From a virus: a stretch of DNA of 23,323 nt. The stretch is taken from positions 1-23,323 of IMG/VR virus record IMGVR_UViG_3300006924_000191; one strand, given 5' to 3'. Positions 1 to 9,200 of the stretch are shown here, piece after piece. The position numbers and the translations under genes were made by a program. The notes below the pieces were generated by a model that ran no database searches, had not been told where the DNA came from, and saw only the letters and a program-made list of their open reading frames with translations. Position 1 is the stretch's first letter. Each line of letters opens with the position of its first letter.

Positions 1-263
1 ATACCTTGTACACCCTGAGAACCTGCACCAGATGCACCTTGGAAACCCGATCCACCTTGGAAACCGTCAGCACCCTGTGGGCCTTGAATACCCTGTGCTC
101 CAGTTCCTGTTGAACCCTGTGTACCTAAGTCACCTTGTATACCTTGAATACCCTGCGTACCTTGGTTTCCGATACCTTGAACACCTTGGATACCCTGATT
201 ACCTGCAGTTCCTTGGAATCCACCAGTACCTTGCGCACCCTGTACGCCTGCACCTGTAGAACC
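1..263 (-). repeat. Collagen-like Gly-X-Y tract running off the left edge
   Basis: From residue 829 the chain is again Gly-rich triplets (GSTGAGVQGAQGTGGFQG), with Gly-Ser/Ala/Thr units mixed among Gly-X-Gln units. The tract is still in progress at base 1, so its length and the C-terminal domain that should trimerise the rod are unknown. Confidence 0.8.
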
Positions 264-2747
264 TGCACGAGCAAATGTGACAACGATGTCTGCGTTGTCT
301 GCAAAGTTTGCACCTGCACCAGTCAGATAATTAACTTCGAACTTCCAGTATCCACCACCATCTGTAATGTCTTCATAATCGAAGACAAAGAAGTTAGTAG
401 GATCTGCCTTTGATTTAACAACCAAAGAACCTTTGACAAGTCCAGTTACCGTATCAAGTGATGCATAGTAAGTGTCTAAATTTACGAAGTTATCATCACG
501 TTCGTCGATATAAATTTCTGTAACATTAGAGAATGTTGAACTATTGAAACGAATATCACCGACTGCAGTGTTAATCTCAGTCGTACCTGCGCCATCGAAT
601 GTGTAGTCAAATGTTGCACCACCGAAGGAACCCGAATCACCTTGGAAACCAAGATCACCCTGTACACCTTGTGGGCCTTGAACACCTTGAGGGCCAAGAT
701 CAGAAATATTAATTGTTCCACCCATACCAGAATGGAGAGAACACTGGTAGAAGATCTGATCTGGTGCGTTATACGCAACCCTAATTGTTACTAGACCAAC
801 TGCAGCACCGTTATTCGTGACACCTTGCGTATACTGGTTACCTGTACCAAGTGTACGTGAAGTCTTAAGAAAGAATGGATGTCCAGACGCATTCACATCA
901 AATGTATATGTGAAACCTCTCAACAACTGTAGTGTTGGGTTGTCTTGTCCATCAATCGTGTATGCAATGTTACCGTTATTGGTTACTTCAAATACACGAG
1001 ATCCCTCTTGACCTTGGATACCTTGAATGCCTTGGAAACCTTGAATACCAAGTGTACCCTGTGGGCCTTGAACACCTTGAATGGCTTCCCCTTGAATACC
1101 TTGGAATCCTTGGAACCCCTGAATACCCTGAGCGCCTTGAGATCCTTGGAATCCTTGAGATCCTTGTGTACCTTGGAAACCAAGATCACCTTGAACACCT
1201 TGAATACCTGTTGGGCCAACTGGGCCAGAAGGCATGAATGAAATGATTGCAGTGTCGCCATAACGGGCAGTTGCATCATCCCAAGAAACTGTGTTTGCAC
1301 CACCAGAACCTAAAAGAGATTTTTCAATAAATGTAACATCAAACCAACCGTTGTCTTCTTGACCACCACTACCTGCCCATGTCCAATCATCGATTTGATA
1401 GAGTAGGAATTCAAAGTCATTGTTAGTTGTATCACGAGGCGTTCTGATCATCATCTGACCTTTTGGAATGCCTGGATTTGAATCTATGTAATTGAATAGA
1501 TCGTCAATACGTCTATTACTATCAGATGGTTTATCGTCGAACCAGATTTTGTCAACAGCGTAAACATCTGTAGAAGAGTTTGTACTTCCAGAGACCAACG
1601 CAAAATACCCAACGCCAGGGAATATATCCCCAGATGTTGAGTTGTTGATCCACTCGAATGTTAGACCACCGTAATAACCTTCAAGGCCTTGTACACCCTG
1701 TGTTCCTTGAGGCCCTTGAAGACCCTGCAAACCAGTGTCACCAGTTCCACCTTGTGTACCTTGAACGCCTTGATTTCCTTGAAAACCTTTTGTGCCTTGT
1801 GGGCCTTGTACGCCTTGAGTACCCTGATCACCTTGCAGACCTTGAGTACCTTGTACTCCCTGCGGGCCTTGTTGACCTTGGATACCTTGAATCGCCTCAC
1901 CTTGCCAACCTTGCGTACCTTGTACACCTTGGAATGCCTGTGGGCCTTGTGTACCCTGTACACCTTGAAGTCCCTGAGTACCTTGAGGGCCTTGAGGCCC
2001 TTGCACACCCTGACCTGCGAATGCACCGTCTGTACCCTGAACACCTTGGAACCCTTGAGTTCCCTGTGGGCCTTGTGTACCTTGAACGCCCTGCGTTCCT
2101 TGCGGGCCTTGTGGGCCTTGCAATCCTTGAGTACCCTGATCACCCTGTAATCCTTGGGTTCCCTGCATACCTTGTACGCCCTGATAACCACGATCTCCTT
2201 GAATACCTTGGAAACCCTGAGTACCTTGTGCGCCCTGCACACCTTGGAAACCTCTAAATCCTCTGAAACCTTGGACACCTTTTGCGCCAAGATCACCTTG
2301 CACACCCTGTGTGCCTTGTACGCCTTGGAAACCTTGGACACCTCTAAACGTACCAATGTTAATCCAGTTTACACCGTCATAAATCCATAGTTCTTCGTCT
2401 GCGTCATCAATGACACCGTCACCGACACTTGCAGATCCAAACGCAGCATTAAGAGTTGCCTGTGGATCTCCACCCGAATCTACATCTGGTACAGAACCAA
2501 TGATTGTAAATCCTGGCCCATATTCACCTTGAATACCTTGGAGTCCATCTGGGCCTTGAAAACCTGTGGTTCCTTGAGCACCTGAAACTGGTATCCATGA
2601 CGTTCCATCCGAATAACGGATTTCGTCGGTAATCGTGTAAATTACCGAACCTTTAAACGCAGCAGGATCTAACTGCGCTGGATCTTGTGGGATACCATTA
2701 CCAATCGAAAATCCACGATTAGTAAAAGTGCGAAACCTAGTCGACAT
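1..2747 (-). CDS. Collagen-like phage fibre with embedded folded domains (3' end outside window)
   Basis: The reading frame from the ATG at 2747 stays open to the left edge, giving at least 915 residues. Residues 1-55 are a unique N-terminus (FRTFTNRGFSIGNGI, EIRYSDGTSWIPVSG). Gly-X-Y tracts lie at residues 56-79, 132-357, 508-582, 685-706 and 829 onward, nearly all Gly-X-Gln, which suggests a trimeric collagen-like rod. Four other segments interrupt it: a small module at 80-131 shared with the DUF4815 protein; a Trp/Asp-rich domain at 358-507 (VDKIWFDD, FEFLLYQIDDWTWAGSGG); a cupredoxin-like domain at 583-683; and a beta-type domain at 707-828 (TEIYIDERDDNFVNL, GGGYWKFEVNYL). The probable role is a tail-fibre or virion-surface fibre. 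The frame was read directly on the minus strand; the overlapping Leu/Thr-rich and Lys/Val-rich frames are artefacts of the repeat. Confidence 0.85.
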   Translation of the reverse strand, partial: MSTRFRTFTNRGFSIGNGIPQDPAQLDPAAFKGSVIYTITDEIRYSDGTSWIPVSGAQGTTGFQGPDGLQGIQGEYGPGFTIIGSVPDVDSGGDPQATLNAAFGSASVGDGVIDDADEELWIYDGVNWINIGTFRGVQGFQGVQGTQGVQGDLGAKGVQGFRGFRGFQGVQGAQGTQGFQGIQGDRGYQGVQGMQGTQGLQGDQGTQGLQGPQGPQGTQGVQGTQGPQGTQGFQGVQGTDGAFAGQGVQGPQGPQGTQGLQGVQGTQGPQAFQGVQGTQGWQGEAIQGIQGQQGPQGVQGTQGLQGDQGTQGVQGPQGTKGFQGNQGVQGTQGGTGDTGLQGLQGPQGTQGVQGLEGYYGGLTFEWINNSTSGDIFPGVGYFALVSGSTNSSTDVYAVDKIWFDDKPSDSNRRIDDLFNYIDSNPGIPKGQMMIRTPRDTTNNDFEFLLYQIDDWTWAGSGGQEDNGWFDVTFIEKSLLGSGGANTVSWDDATARYGDTAIISFMPSGPVGPTGIQGVQGDLGFQGTQGSQGFQGSQGAQGIQGFQGFQGIQGEAIQGVQGPQGTLGIQGFQGIQGIQGQEGSRVFEVTNNGNIAYTIDGQDNPTLQLLRGFTYTFDVNASGHPFFLKTSRTLGTGNQYTQGVTNNGAAVGLVTIRVAYNAPDQIFYQCSLHSGMGGTINISDLGPQGVQGPQGVQGDLGFQGDSGSFGGATFDYTFDGAGTTEINTAVGDIRFNSSTFSNVTEIYIDERDDNFVNLDTYYASLDTVTGLVKGSLVVKSKADPTNFFVFDYEDITDGGGYWKFEVNYLTGAGANFADNADIVVTFARAGSTGAGVQGAQGTGGFQGTAGNQGIQGVQGIGNQGTQGIQGIQGDLGTQGSTGTGAQGIQGPQGADGFQGGSGFQGASGAGSQGVQG
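630..695 (-). repeat. Short collagen-like linker after the cupredoxin-like domain
   Basis: Residues 685-706, GPQGVQGPQGVQGDLGFQG and a few more, form a seven-triplet linker between the cupredoxin-like domain and the next folded domain. Confidence 0.8.
699..1001 (-). other. Cupredoxin-like domain with type-1-copper-like ligand set
   Basis: Residues 583-683 of the collagen-like fibre form a compact beta domain. The key segments are YTIDGQDNPTLQLLRGFTYT, DVNASGHPFFLKT (His623) and FYQCSLHSGMGGTINI (Cys669, His672, Met675). A His on an early strand plus Cys-x2-His-x2-Met near the end is the layout of blue-copper (cupredoxin) sites. Plastocyanin has Cys-x2-His-x4-Met; here the Met is two residues closer. 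The codons are His 879-881, Cys 741-743, His 732-734 and Met 723-725. The fold assignment is by motif, not by search. Confidence 0.65.
1002..1226 (-). repeat. Collagen-like Gly-X-Y tract before the cupredoxin-like domain
   Basis: Residues 508-582 start GPVGPTGIQGVQG and continue as Gly-X-Gln, with one GEAIQG interruption near 1074-1091. The tract links the Trp/Asp-rich domain to the cupredoxin-like domain. Confidence 0.85.
1677..2354 (-). repeat. Long collagen-like Gly-X-Gln tract (about 75 triplets)
   Basis: Residues 132-357 are nearly continuous Gly-X-Gln, with X most often Val, Thr, Phe, Ile, Pro or Leu. On the plus strand this appears as repeated ACC-TTG-NNN. The register breaks at GTDGAFAGQG (about 2007-2036), at one Gly-to-Ala site (GPQAFQG, codon 1935-1937) and at GEAIQG (1884-1901). 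Confidence 0.85.
2355..2510 (-). other. Shared ~50-residue module, copy in the collagen-like fibre
   Basis: Residues 80-131 run FTIIGSVPDVDSGGDPQATL through LWIYDGVNWINIG. They match residues 358-405 of the DUF4815 protein, including the run GDPQATLN and the W-x-YDG-x-x-W ending. The module separates the short first collagen tract from the long second one. Confidence 0.6.
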
Positions 2748-3192
2748 CGTATTCCTCCGCCTGGCCTACCGTATATGACAACGTTGCAGTAATTGCAAGG
2801 TTTGCACTACAACGTGCTTGCATGATATCACCAGAAGCGAAGAACTGTCCGTTAATTGGAATTGGGATTGTGTCATAAGCAGGTACAGGTAAATTTTTAA
2901 TTAAATCATAAGTTATCGAATTACTGAATCTATAAATGTTAACATCAACTGTCGCAGTAGCGTTTGTGGTGTTGCATAAAATGAGTGGTGAAATAACTTC
3001 CCCGATGCCAGGCTCAATTGTTTCACTACCCCCGAAAACAAGTTCGGGAACTCTAAACTGGGGGACAGTAATAACTTCATCAAACTCTGTAGTTAATACA
3101 GCGTTAAATCCAATTGGCAAAGCATCTGGTGCTTGGGAGGTCACAATGACCGTTATCCCTGTGTTTCCATCTTCATATTGTGAGTATGCCAT
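2737..3192 (-). CDS. Small virion structural protein, function unknown
   Basis: This 151-residue protein lies between the giant fibre and the collagen-like fibre. The start is supported by AAGGAAAG about 3-7 bases before the ATG, directly after the stop of the giant gene. The sequence is mostly beta-type, with alternating hydrophobics (GITVIVTSQAPDALPIGF, then ATVDVNIYRFSN). A C-terminal block reads PINGQFFASGDIMQARCSAN and then ITATLSYTVGQAEEYDVD. I recall similar 'ING.F...GD..' small proteins near fibre genes of marine T4-like phages, but no function is known to me. No signal peptide or membrane segment is seen. A cap, collar or fibre-base role fits the place but is unproven. The last codons also encode the ribosome site and first codons of the next gene (11-base overlap). 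Confidence 0.72.
   Translation of the reverse strand: MAYSQYEDGNTGITVIVTSQAPDALPIGFNAVLTTEFDEVITVPQFRVPELVFGGSETIEPGIGEVISPLILCNTTNATATVDVNIYRFSNSITYDLIKNLPVPAYDTIPIPINGQFFASGDIMQARCSANLAITATLSYTVGQAEEYDVD
2754..2758 (-). promoter_or_regulatory. Strong Shine-Dalgarno fixing the start of the collagen-like gene
   Basis: The minus strand reads GGAGG, then six bases, then ATG at 2745-2747. The site lies inside the end of the 151-residue gene (codons for Ala-Glu-Glu), whose stop lies 8-11 bases inside the new gene. This is the strongest ribosome site I see in the window and sets the start of the collagen-like fibre. Confidence 0.75.
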
Positions 3193-3204
3193 GTTTCTTT
3201 CCTT

Positions 3205-6200
3205 TTATACTACAGCTCTACTGTTCGATGCACGTCTTGCGAGTTTACGAACAGATGAGGTAAATGGTCTTCCTTCGATTCGACCTGTTCTACCGTTAAT
3301 TCTCAAACCTCTTGCGAAGTACTGGTTGTTCAATTCGTCTGCACCAGACCATCTTACACGACCACCATCTTCAGAGAGAACCGAAGAAATCGCAGACGTT
3401 GCAGGCCCAAGGTTTCTAAAGTTCAGTGGCAACGCAGTTCTGTTAACACCTGCAGCACCACCGTTAAACTGGTGAGCAATTGATTCAACAAGTGAACCGA
3501 ATGTTAACACGTCTGGTCTTAGGACGTTACCTTTCAAACAATCATCAAACAGAGCAGTGATAAATGCACTGTGTGCTCCATCTGGTGAATAGTTCGCAAT
3601 AATAAAGTCTCTCATACGATCCCATGTTTTATAGAACGCATATAGAAGATCAGTATTATTTTGACCGTCATTAACCCATGCTCCACCGTTCCAATAGTAT
3701 ATAGTTCCTTGGTAGAAGTTTATATTTGCATCATCAGAAACGATCCACGCCATATTTGGTTTCAGAGTAAGGTTTGGATCTGACTGCAACGCATTACGTG
3801 CAGAGATATCCGCCACTGTACCCATGAATCTCAACCCAGGCGTTGTTGCATTGAATACTGGGAATACCTGTTGACCTTTTTGATCGAAGAACGATTGTGA
3901 GAAAGTTCTTGTCGCTTTAGTCGAACCTTGTTGTCCTGTATTCGGGTTAGTAAACTTGATGTCGTTGACGATAGTCTGCAACAAGTTACCTGCATCACGT
4001 CTTGTCAAGTTAATATCAACAAAGTTATAAGTTGCGTTAACAAATCTTACAACATCATACTGCAGAGGCCCACGTTTCTTCAGAATTACTTCTTTTGCAT
4101 CTCTAAATGGTTTTTCAACCCAATCATAATTTGGTTCAATAAGTGTTTGTAGTTCTTTTGTATCTTTATTTATCTGAGTTAGATAGAACATATTGGCGAG
4201 ACCTTCAACTTTATTGGCCTCTATTTCAGTTGCAGTATCATACTTGAGTGACTGACCTTTGTAATCACCTGTAACGATCTTCTTACAAATTCTACCTAGT
4301 TCACGATAGGACTTCGCAGTCGCTTCACGTTGATCTTCTGGGATACGATATACTGAGTTCCAGAAGTAGAAGTCTGCGTTCCAACGAGATGCACTGTTAC
4401 CACCGTAGTTCAAGTCATATGAGAATGCATCTAGTAGGTATCCTACATCACGACGACACTTAGACTTGTTATAGTCAAGTACGTTGAACTCAGTGTTGAT
4501 GAATTCGATTAACTTGTCTGCGAGTTCTACTTTATTGTCTTCGATAAGTTTGTTCGCACCAACCAAGTCACTTGATACCCATGCAGTATTCGCTTCCTGT
4601 AGGGCAGGAATTGCAGCGACACTATCTTCACGAATCACGTCTTCTACGATACCAATCAAGTTAACAACTTCTGTACCCTCAGTTGGAGTTGCTGGATCAC
4701 CAGAGATGTCTTGTGCAGTCGTAGTGATAGATGTGTTTGTTGTATCGATCTCTTGAACGATGTCAGACATCAGAAGTTTCATTGTACGATATACATCTGC
4801 AGTTTGTCTGCGAGTATCTTCTGGTAGTACAGATACACCGTTTTCGAAGTAGATCTGTGCAGAGATACGAGATGCATAGTTTGTTTCGTACTGAACATCA
4901 TGTGATGCAGCATCAACCAAGAAGCCCATATCACGACGACACTTACCACGTGGGAATGATAGTCCATCCCACTCACGAGATACATAGTCCACAACCTTCG
5001 TTGCGAGTTCATCAGAGATATCTGAAATCAAGTTCTTAGATGCAATGATGTTACTTGGAACCCATGAAGTGTCTGGTGATACACGGGCAGGAATTCCTGA
5101 TGGATCCTCTGCAAGTGCAGCATCTGCAATCATGTTTGCAAGTTTCATTGCTTCACCCTTAAGATCAGTACGTTCTGGATATACTGCAGGTAGATGACGG
5201 AAGTCTTGTGGTATATGATTACCAATTACTTGAACAAGAGCGTCAACTTCAGCACTCACAAATGTGTGAGGATAATTACCAGTACCACCAGTACCAACAT
5301 TCATTGTGATCGATGTACGTGTTACACCAGTAATCGGACATGGTTTTCTGAAGTAAGGATGATGTGCAGCGGGTGAGGAGTGGTTTACTGCACCACTACC
5401 CATGTCGCATGACATTACGATACTTTCATCTGCCATCCAGATTGCATCACCAACTTTTAGTGCGTGTGGGCCAACTTCTGCAGTAAAGATACCAGTTAAT
5501 GGATCATATGTGGCAGTGGTTGGAGTGAAACGTGCACCAAATCTGTTAGATATAGTTGGTTCAACTGGAAGACGTTGTAAGACTGTCTCCATTGTTTTAC
5601 CAAGATGCATGAATGCACGACGAGTAGGATCACGTTGATCTTTAGGAAGTGTATTGATTGCATTTTCAAAATAGATTTCTGCATTCTTGTGAGTTGCCCA
5701 GTTACCATCGTACTGAAGATCGTGCGAAATACCATCGATGATATAACCCAAATCACGACGACACTTAGACTCACTGTATGCAAGACCATTGTAGTTATCT
5801 GCAATATAAGTGTTGATTGCAGACTGCATTGTTCCTTTTTCTCTTTCGATAATGTCATACATGACACCACCAGCAGGATATGTTGACTTGAGGAAGACAC
5901 TGTTGTCAACCATTGCAGGTAGACCATCGATACCATCATCTGCAAGAACTGCATTGGCAATGATTTCGATAAGTTCTTCAACCTTAGTACCATGTGCAGT
6001 GGATGTTGCAGTCAGACCAGAAGTTACTGGATCAAGTGCGTTACCTGCAGTTTTAGATACACCGATAAGTCTTACAATGTTATCTGCCATTGTTGCGATA
6101 TGTTGGAATACATCTGCAGTTGGGCCACGTTGATCAACAGGTAGAACACTTACTGCATTTTCGAAATACAGTCTAGCGTTGTTTACTGTCATCACGTTTG

Positions 6201-9200
6201 TGCCATTTTCTTCAGCACCGTATTGCATATCCCAAGATACTGCATCAAGGATGTGAGAGATATCTCTTTCACACTTCGCAACATCATATGTTAGAGATGG
6301 ATGAACGATTGCGATATATGCAGTTGTTTCTGCCTGTAAGAATGCTTTGTTTGCTTGCAGGTTTTCTCTTGCACGAATACCGTTTATATATCCTTCTGCA
6401 GACCAGATTGGTGTGGTGTTTGCATTTGGATTTGTCATCATATCAATGATTGATTCGAACCCTTGATCAAGTTGTTCTTCAAGAAGATACGTATCATCGT
6501 ACTTAGATAGTACTTTCTCTTCTTTGCGGATGATGCCTCTCAGTTTATCTTTAACAAATCTTAGACCACCTACCAACTCACTGATCTGAGTTTCACGAGT
6601 ACGAGTTGCACCTGCAGTTCCTGTCAAGTAAGAAGTTGCAGCCTGAACGAGTGGATACTCCTGACCAGTAAATGGTGTATTCGGTGAAGTCCACTTGACC
6701 GCATCGATTAGGAAACCTGTGTCTCTGAAACACTTATCACCATCGTAAGTATAGTATGAATCATTCAAGAAGGCAACAGTTTCTTCAATCAAGAACTTAC
6801 GGTTTGACTGAATTTGATCACGTGCAAATGTTCTAAGTGGAGTGTATGTTGGAGCATCTGCAACTGCAGGGATGTTTTCGTTTGTACGATCATCCACAAT
6901 ATTTGCAATTACTAACATCAGATCCTGAACTCTCTGAGCAACCTGTGTAGATGTTGCAGTACCAGAGAAGTTCTGTGCAACAGTTTGATACTGTACATGT
7001 TTGATTGCGTCTGCAGTTGCACTTACGAATGTATGTGCACCAGCGTAACCACCTGCATTGAATCCAGTCAAAGTAACAGTAGTTGCATCAACTGATTTAA
7101 CAGGCCATGGAGTCAAGTATGCTGGATCTGGATAACCATCCCCTGCGACTGCACGTGGATGTGAAATCTGAACAGTAGATGAAGTAGCAGTGTTTACACA
7201 CTCGAATGTGATACCTTCAGTTTCGAACCAGATGAAATCACCTTCTAAGATATCATGCGCACCAAGAGTCAGTACCATAGATCCTTCTACTGGATCATAG
7301 TCGACATCAGTTGGAGTGTATGCACCTTCGAAGTGTGGTTCAATAACTGTTTCCAAAACAACTTTCTCTGCACGATCTGCGAGGTGGGTAAATGCCGCCT
7401 GTGTTGCATCGTACTGATATTCTGGTAACAAGTTGATAGAGTTAATGAAGTACGCTTCTGCAGCCTTGACTGTTGCAGCGTTACCACCGTAGAGTATATC
7501 TTCAGAAACCGCATCGACCAAGTAACCAGTGTCACGAGTACATTTAGACTGTTGGAAACCAACACCGTTATATGTTTCGTTAATATACTCAGTTACTTCT
7601 GTCTGTAGTTTCTCTGTTAGACCATTGATAAGTTTAGTTGCAGTTTGGAACTCTTCTGCATATCCAGTGTTGCCTGGCCCAAACTCGAATGGTGAGAACT
7701 TCGAAGTTCTGTATGCCTGTTGTGGGCCACCAACGTTGTAAGAGATGAGACCACCTTGTGCACCATCGATACCACCAGAACCACCTTTAACAACTGCTTC
7801 AAGTGCAGTAGAACCACCACCGACAATTGTACCTTTTGCAGCAGTCTGATAGAATGCAGTTCCAATATCGTTTGGTTCAATCTCTGCAGGGAGACGTAGT
7901 AGTGTATCTTCTTCAATAGAGTCAGAAACAATATTGACAAGATCTTCTACTCGTTGACCCATAAAGTCAGAGAAGTATTTCTTGATTGCACCAGTTGTTG
8001 CAGATACAAACCCATGCTCTTCTTCATAACCACCTGCATCACCCACATCTAGTGTGATAGTATTTGCAGTAGTCGCAAGAACACGAACTGGTTTTTCGTA
8101 TACTGGATCAGTTGGACGTGGATGTACAATCTCTTGAACTGGTGAACCACAAGACAATGTGATTGACTCTGGATCAAAGATCATGTAATCATCTTGTACA
8201 AAGTTGTGCGCTTCACCAAGATCGATAACCATGATACCAGAAATTGGATTGTATGTCACATCAGTTGGTGTGTATTCTACATTAGTCCAAGATGTAGGAG
8301 TAACAGCATTACCAGTTGTAGGAGTAACAGTTTCGTTACGTGCAAGTTTCTTGGCAACGTTTGCAATATGCTGGAACGCTTCTGCAGTAATATGTCTTTG
8401 TTCTACTGGAAGAACAGAAACTGCGTTTTCAAAATAAAGTCTTGCAACGTTGATAGATGCAACGTTTGAACCATGTTGGATATCATAAGATGCAGCGTCA
8501 ACTAGAATTCCGACATCTCTTTCGCATTTTGCAACATCGTATGTGAACGATGGATACTCAACTGCCAACCATGCAGTGATTTCTGCTTGTAGGAATGCTT
8601 TGTTAGATTGAATGATACCACGAGTGTTCAATGCATCGTTAGACACATATGAGTCACCGAAGTTGATTACATCTGCGGCACTTGTACCGTTTGTTACGAT
8701 ATCGATAACTTCATCAAATGCAGCTTCAGCACGTGTCTGTGCAGTACCTGATATTTTCGCAGATACCTGTTGTTTCAACCATGTGAATGCACCAACTGTT
8801 TCAGTTAACTGATCATTAACAACTGTGTCTGCACCTTGAGTACCGATACGATAACCTTTACCCATGTAAACAGCGTTGTAGTTAGAACCAGTAAGAACGT
8901 CACGTTTTACTGCATCGATAAGGAACCCTGTATCTCTTTCACACTTCGCACTGTCATAAGTGAAGTAAGTGTTTGCAAGATATCCGACAACTTCATTTGC
9001 AAGGAAGTCACGGTTCGCTTGAAGTGTTTCGAATGCGTTTACTTCATCTGCGTTTGCACGAAGTACCGCAACCGCATTATCTGCGACACGTACGAATGTA
9101 TGTGCACCACCAGTACCAACACCCACATTTACTTGGATTGTATTAATATCAGGCGTTGCAGTAATTGTCAACGGTTTTCTGTATGGTGGATCTGATGGAC

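Noticed and set aside
1658-2390. Long open frames on the plus strand and alternate minus frames across the collagen region (Leu/Thr-rich or Lys/Val-rich)
   Set aside because: They are shadows of the nine-base Gly-X-Gln DNA repeat; the true frame is the minus frame starting at 2747, which has a strong ribosome site and folded domains.
4167-4174. GATAAATA on the minus strand, also at 21385-21392
   Set aside because: Both lie within coding regions far from any start codon, so they are treated as chance matches.
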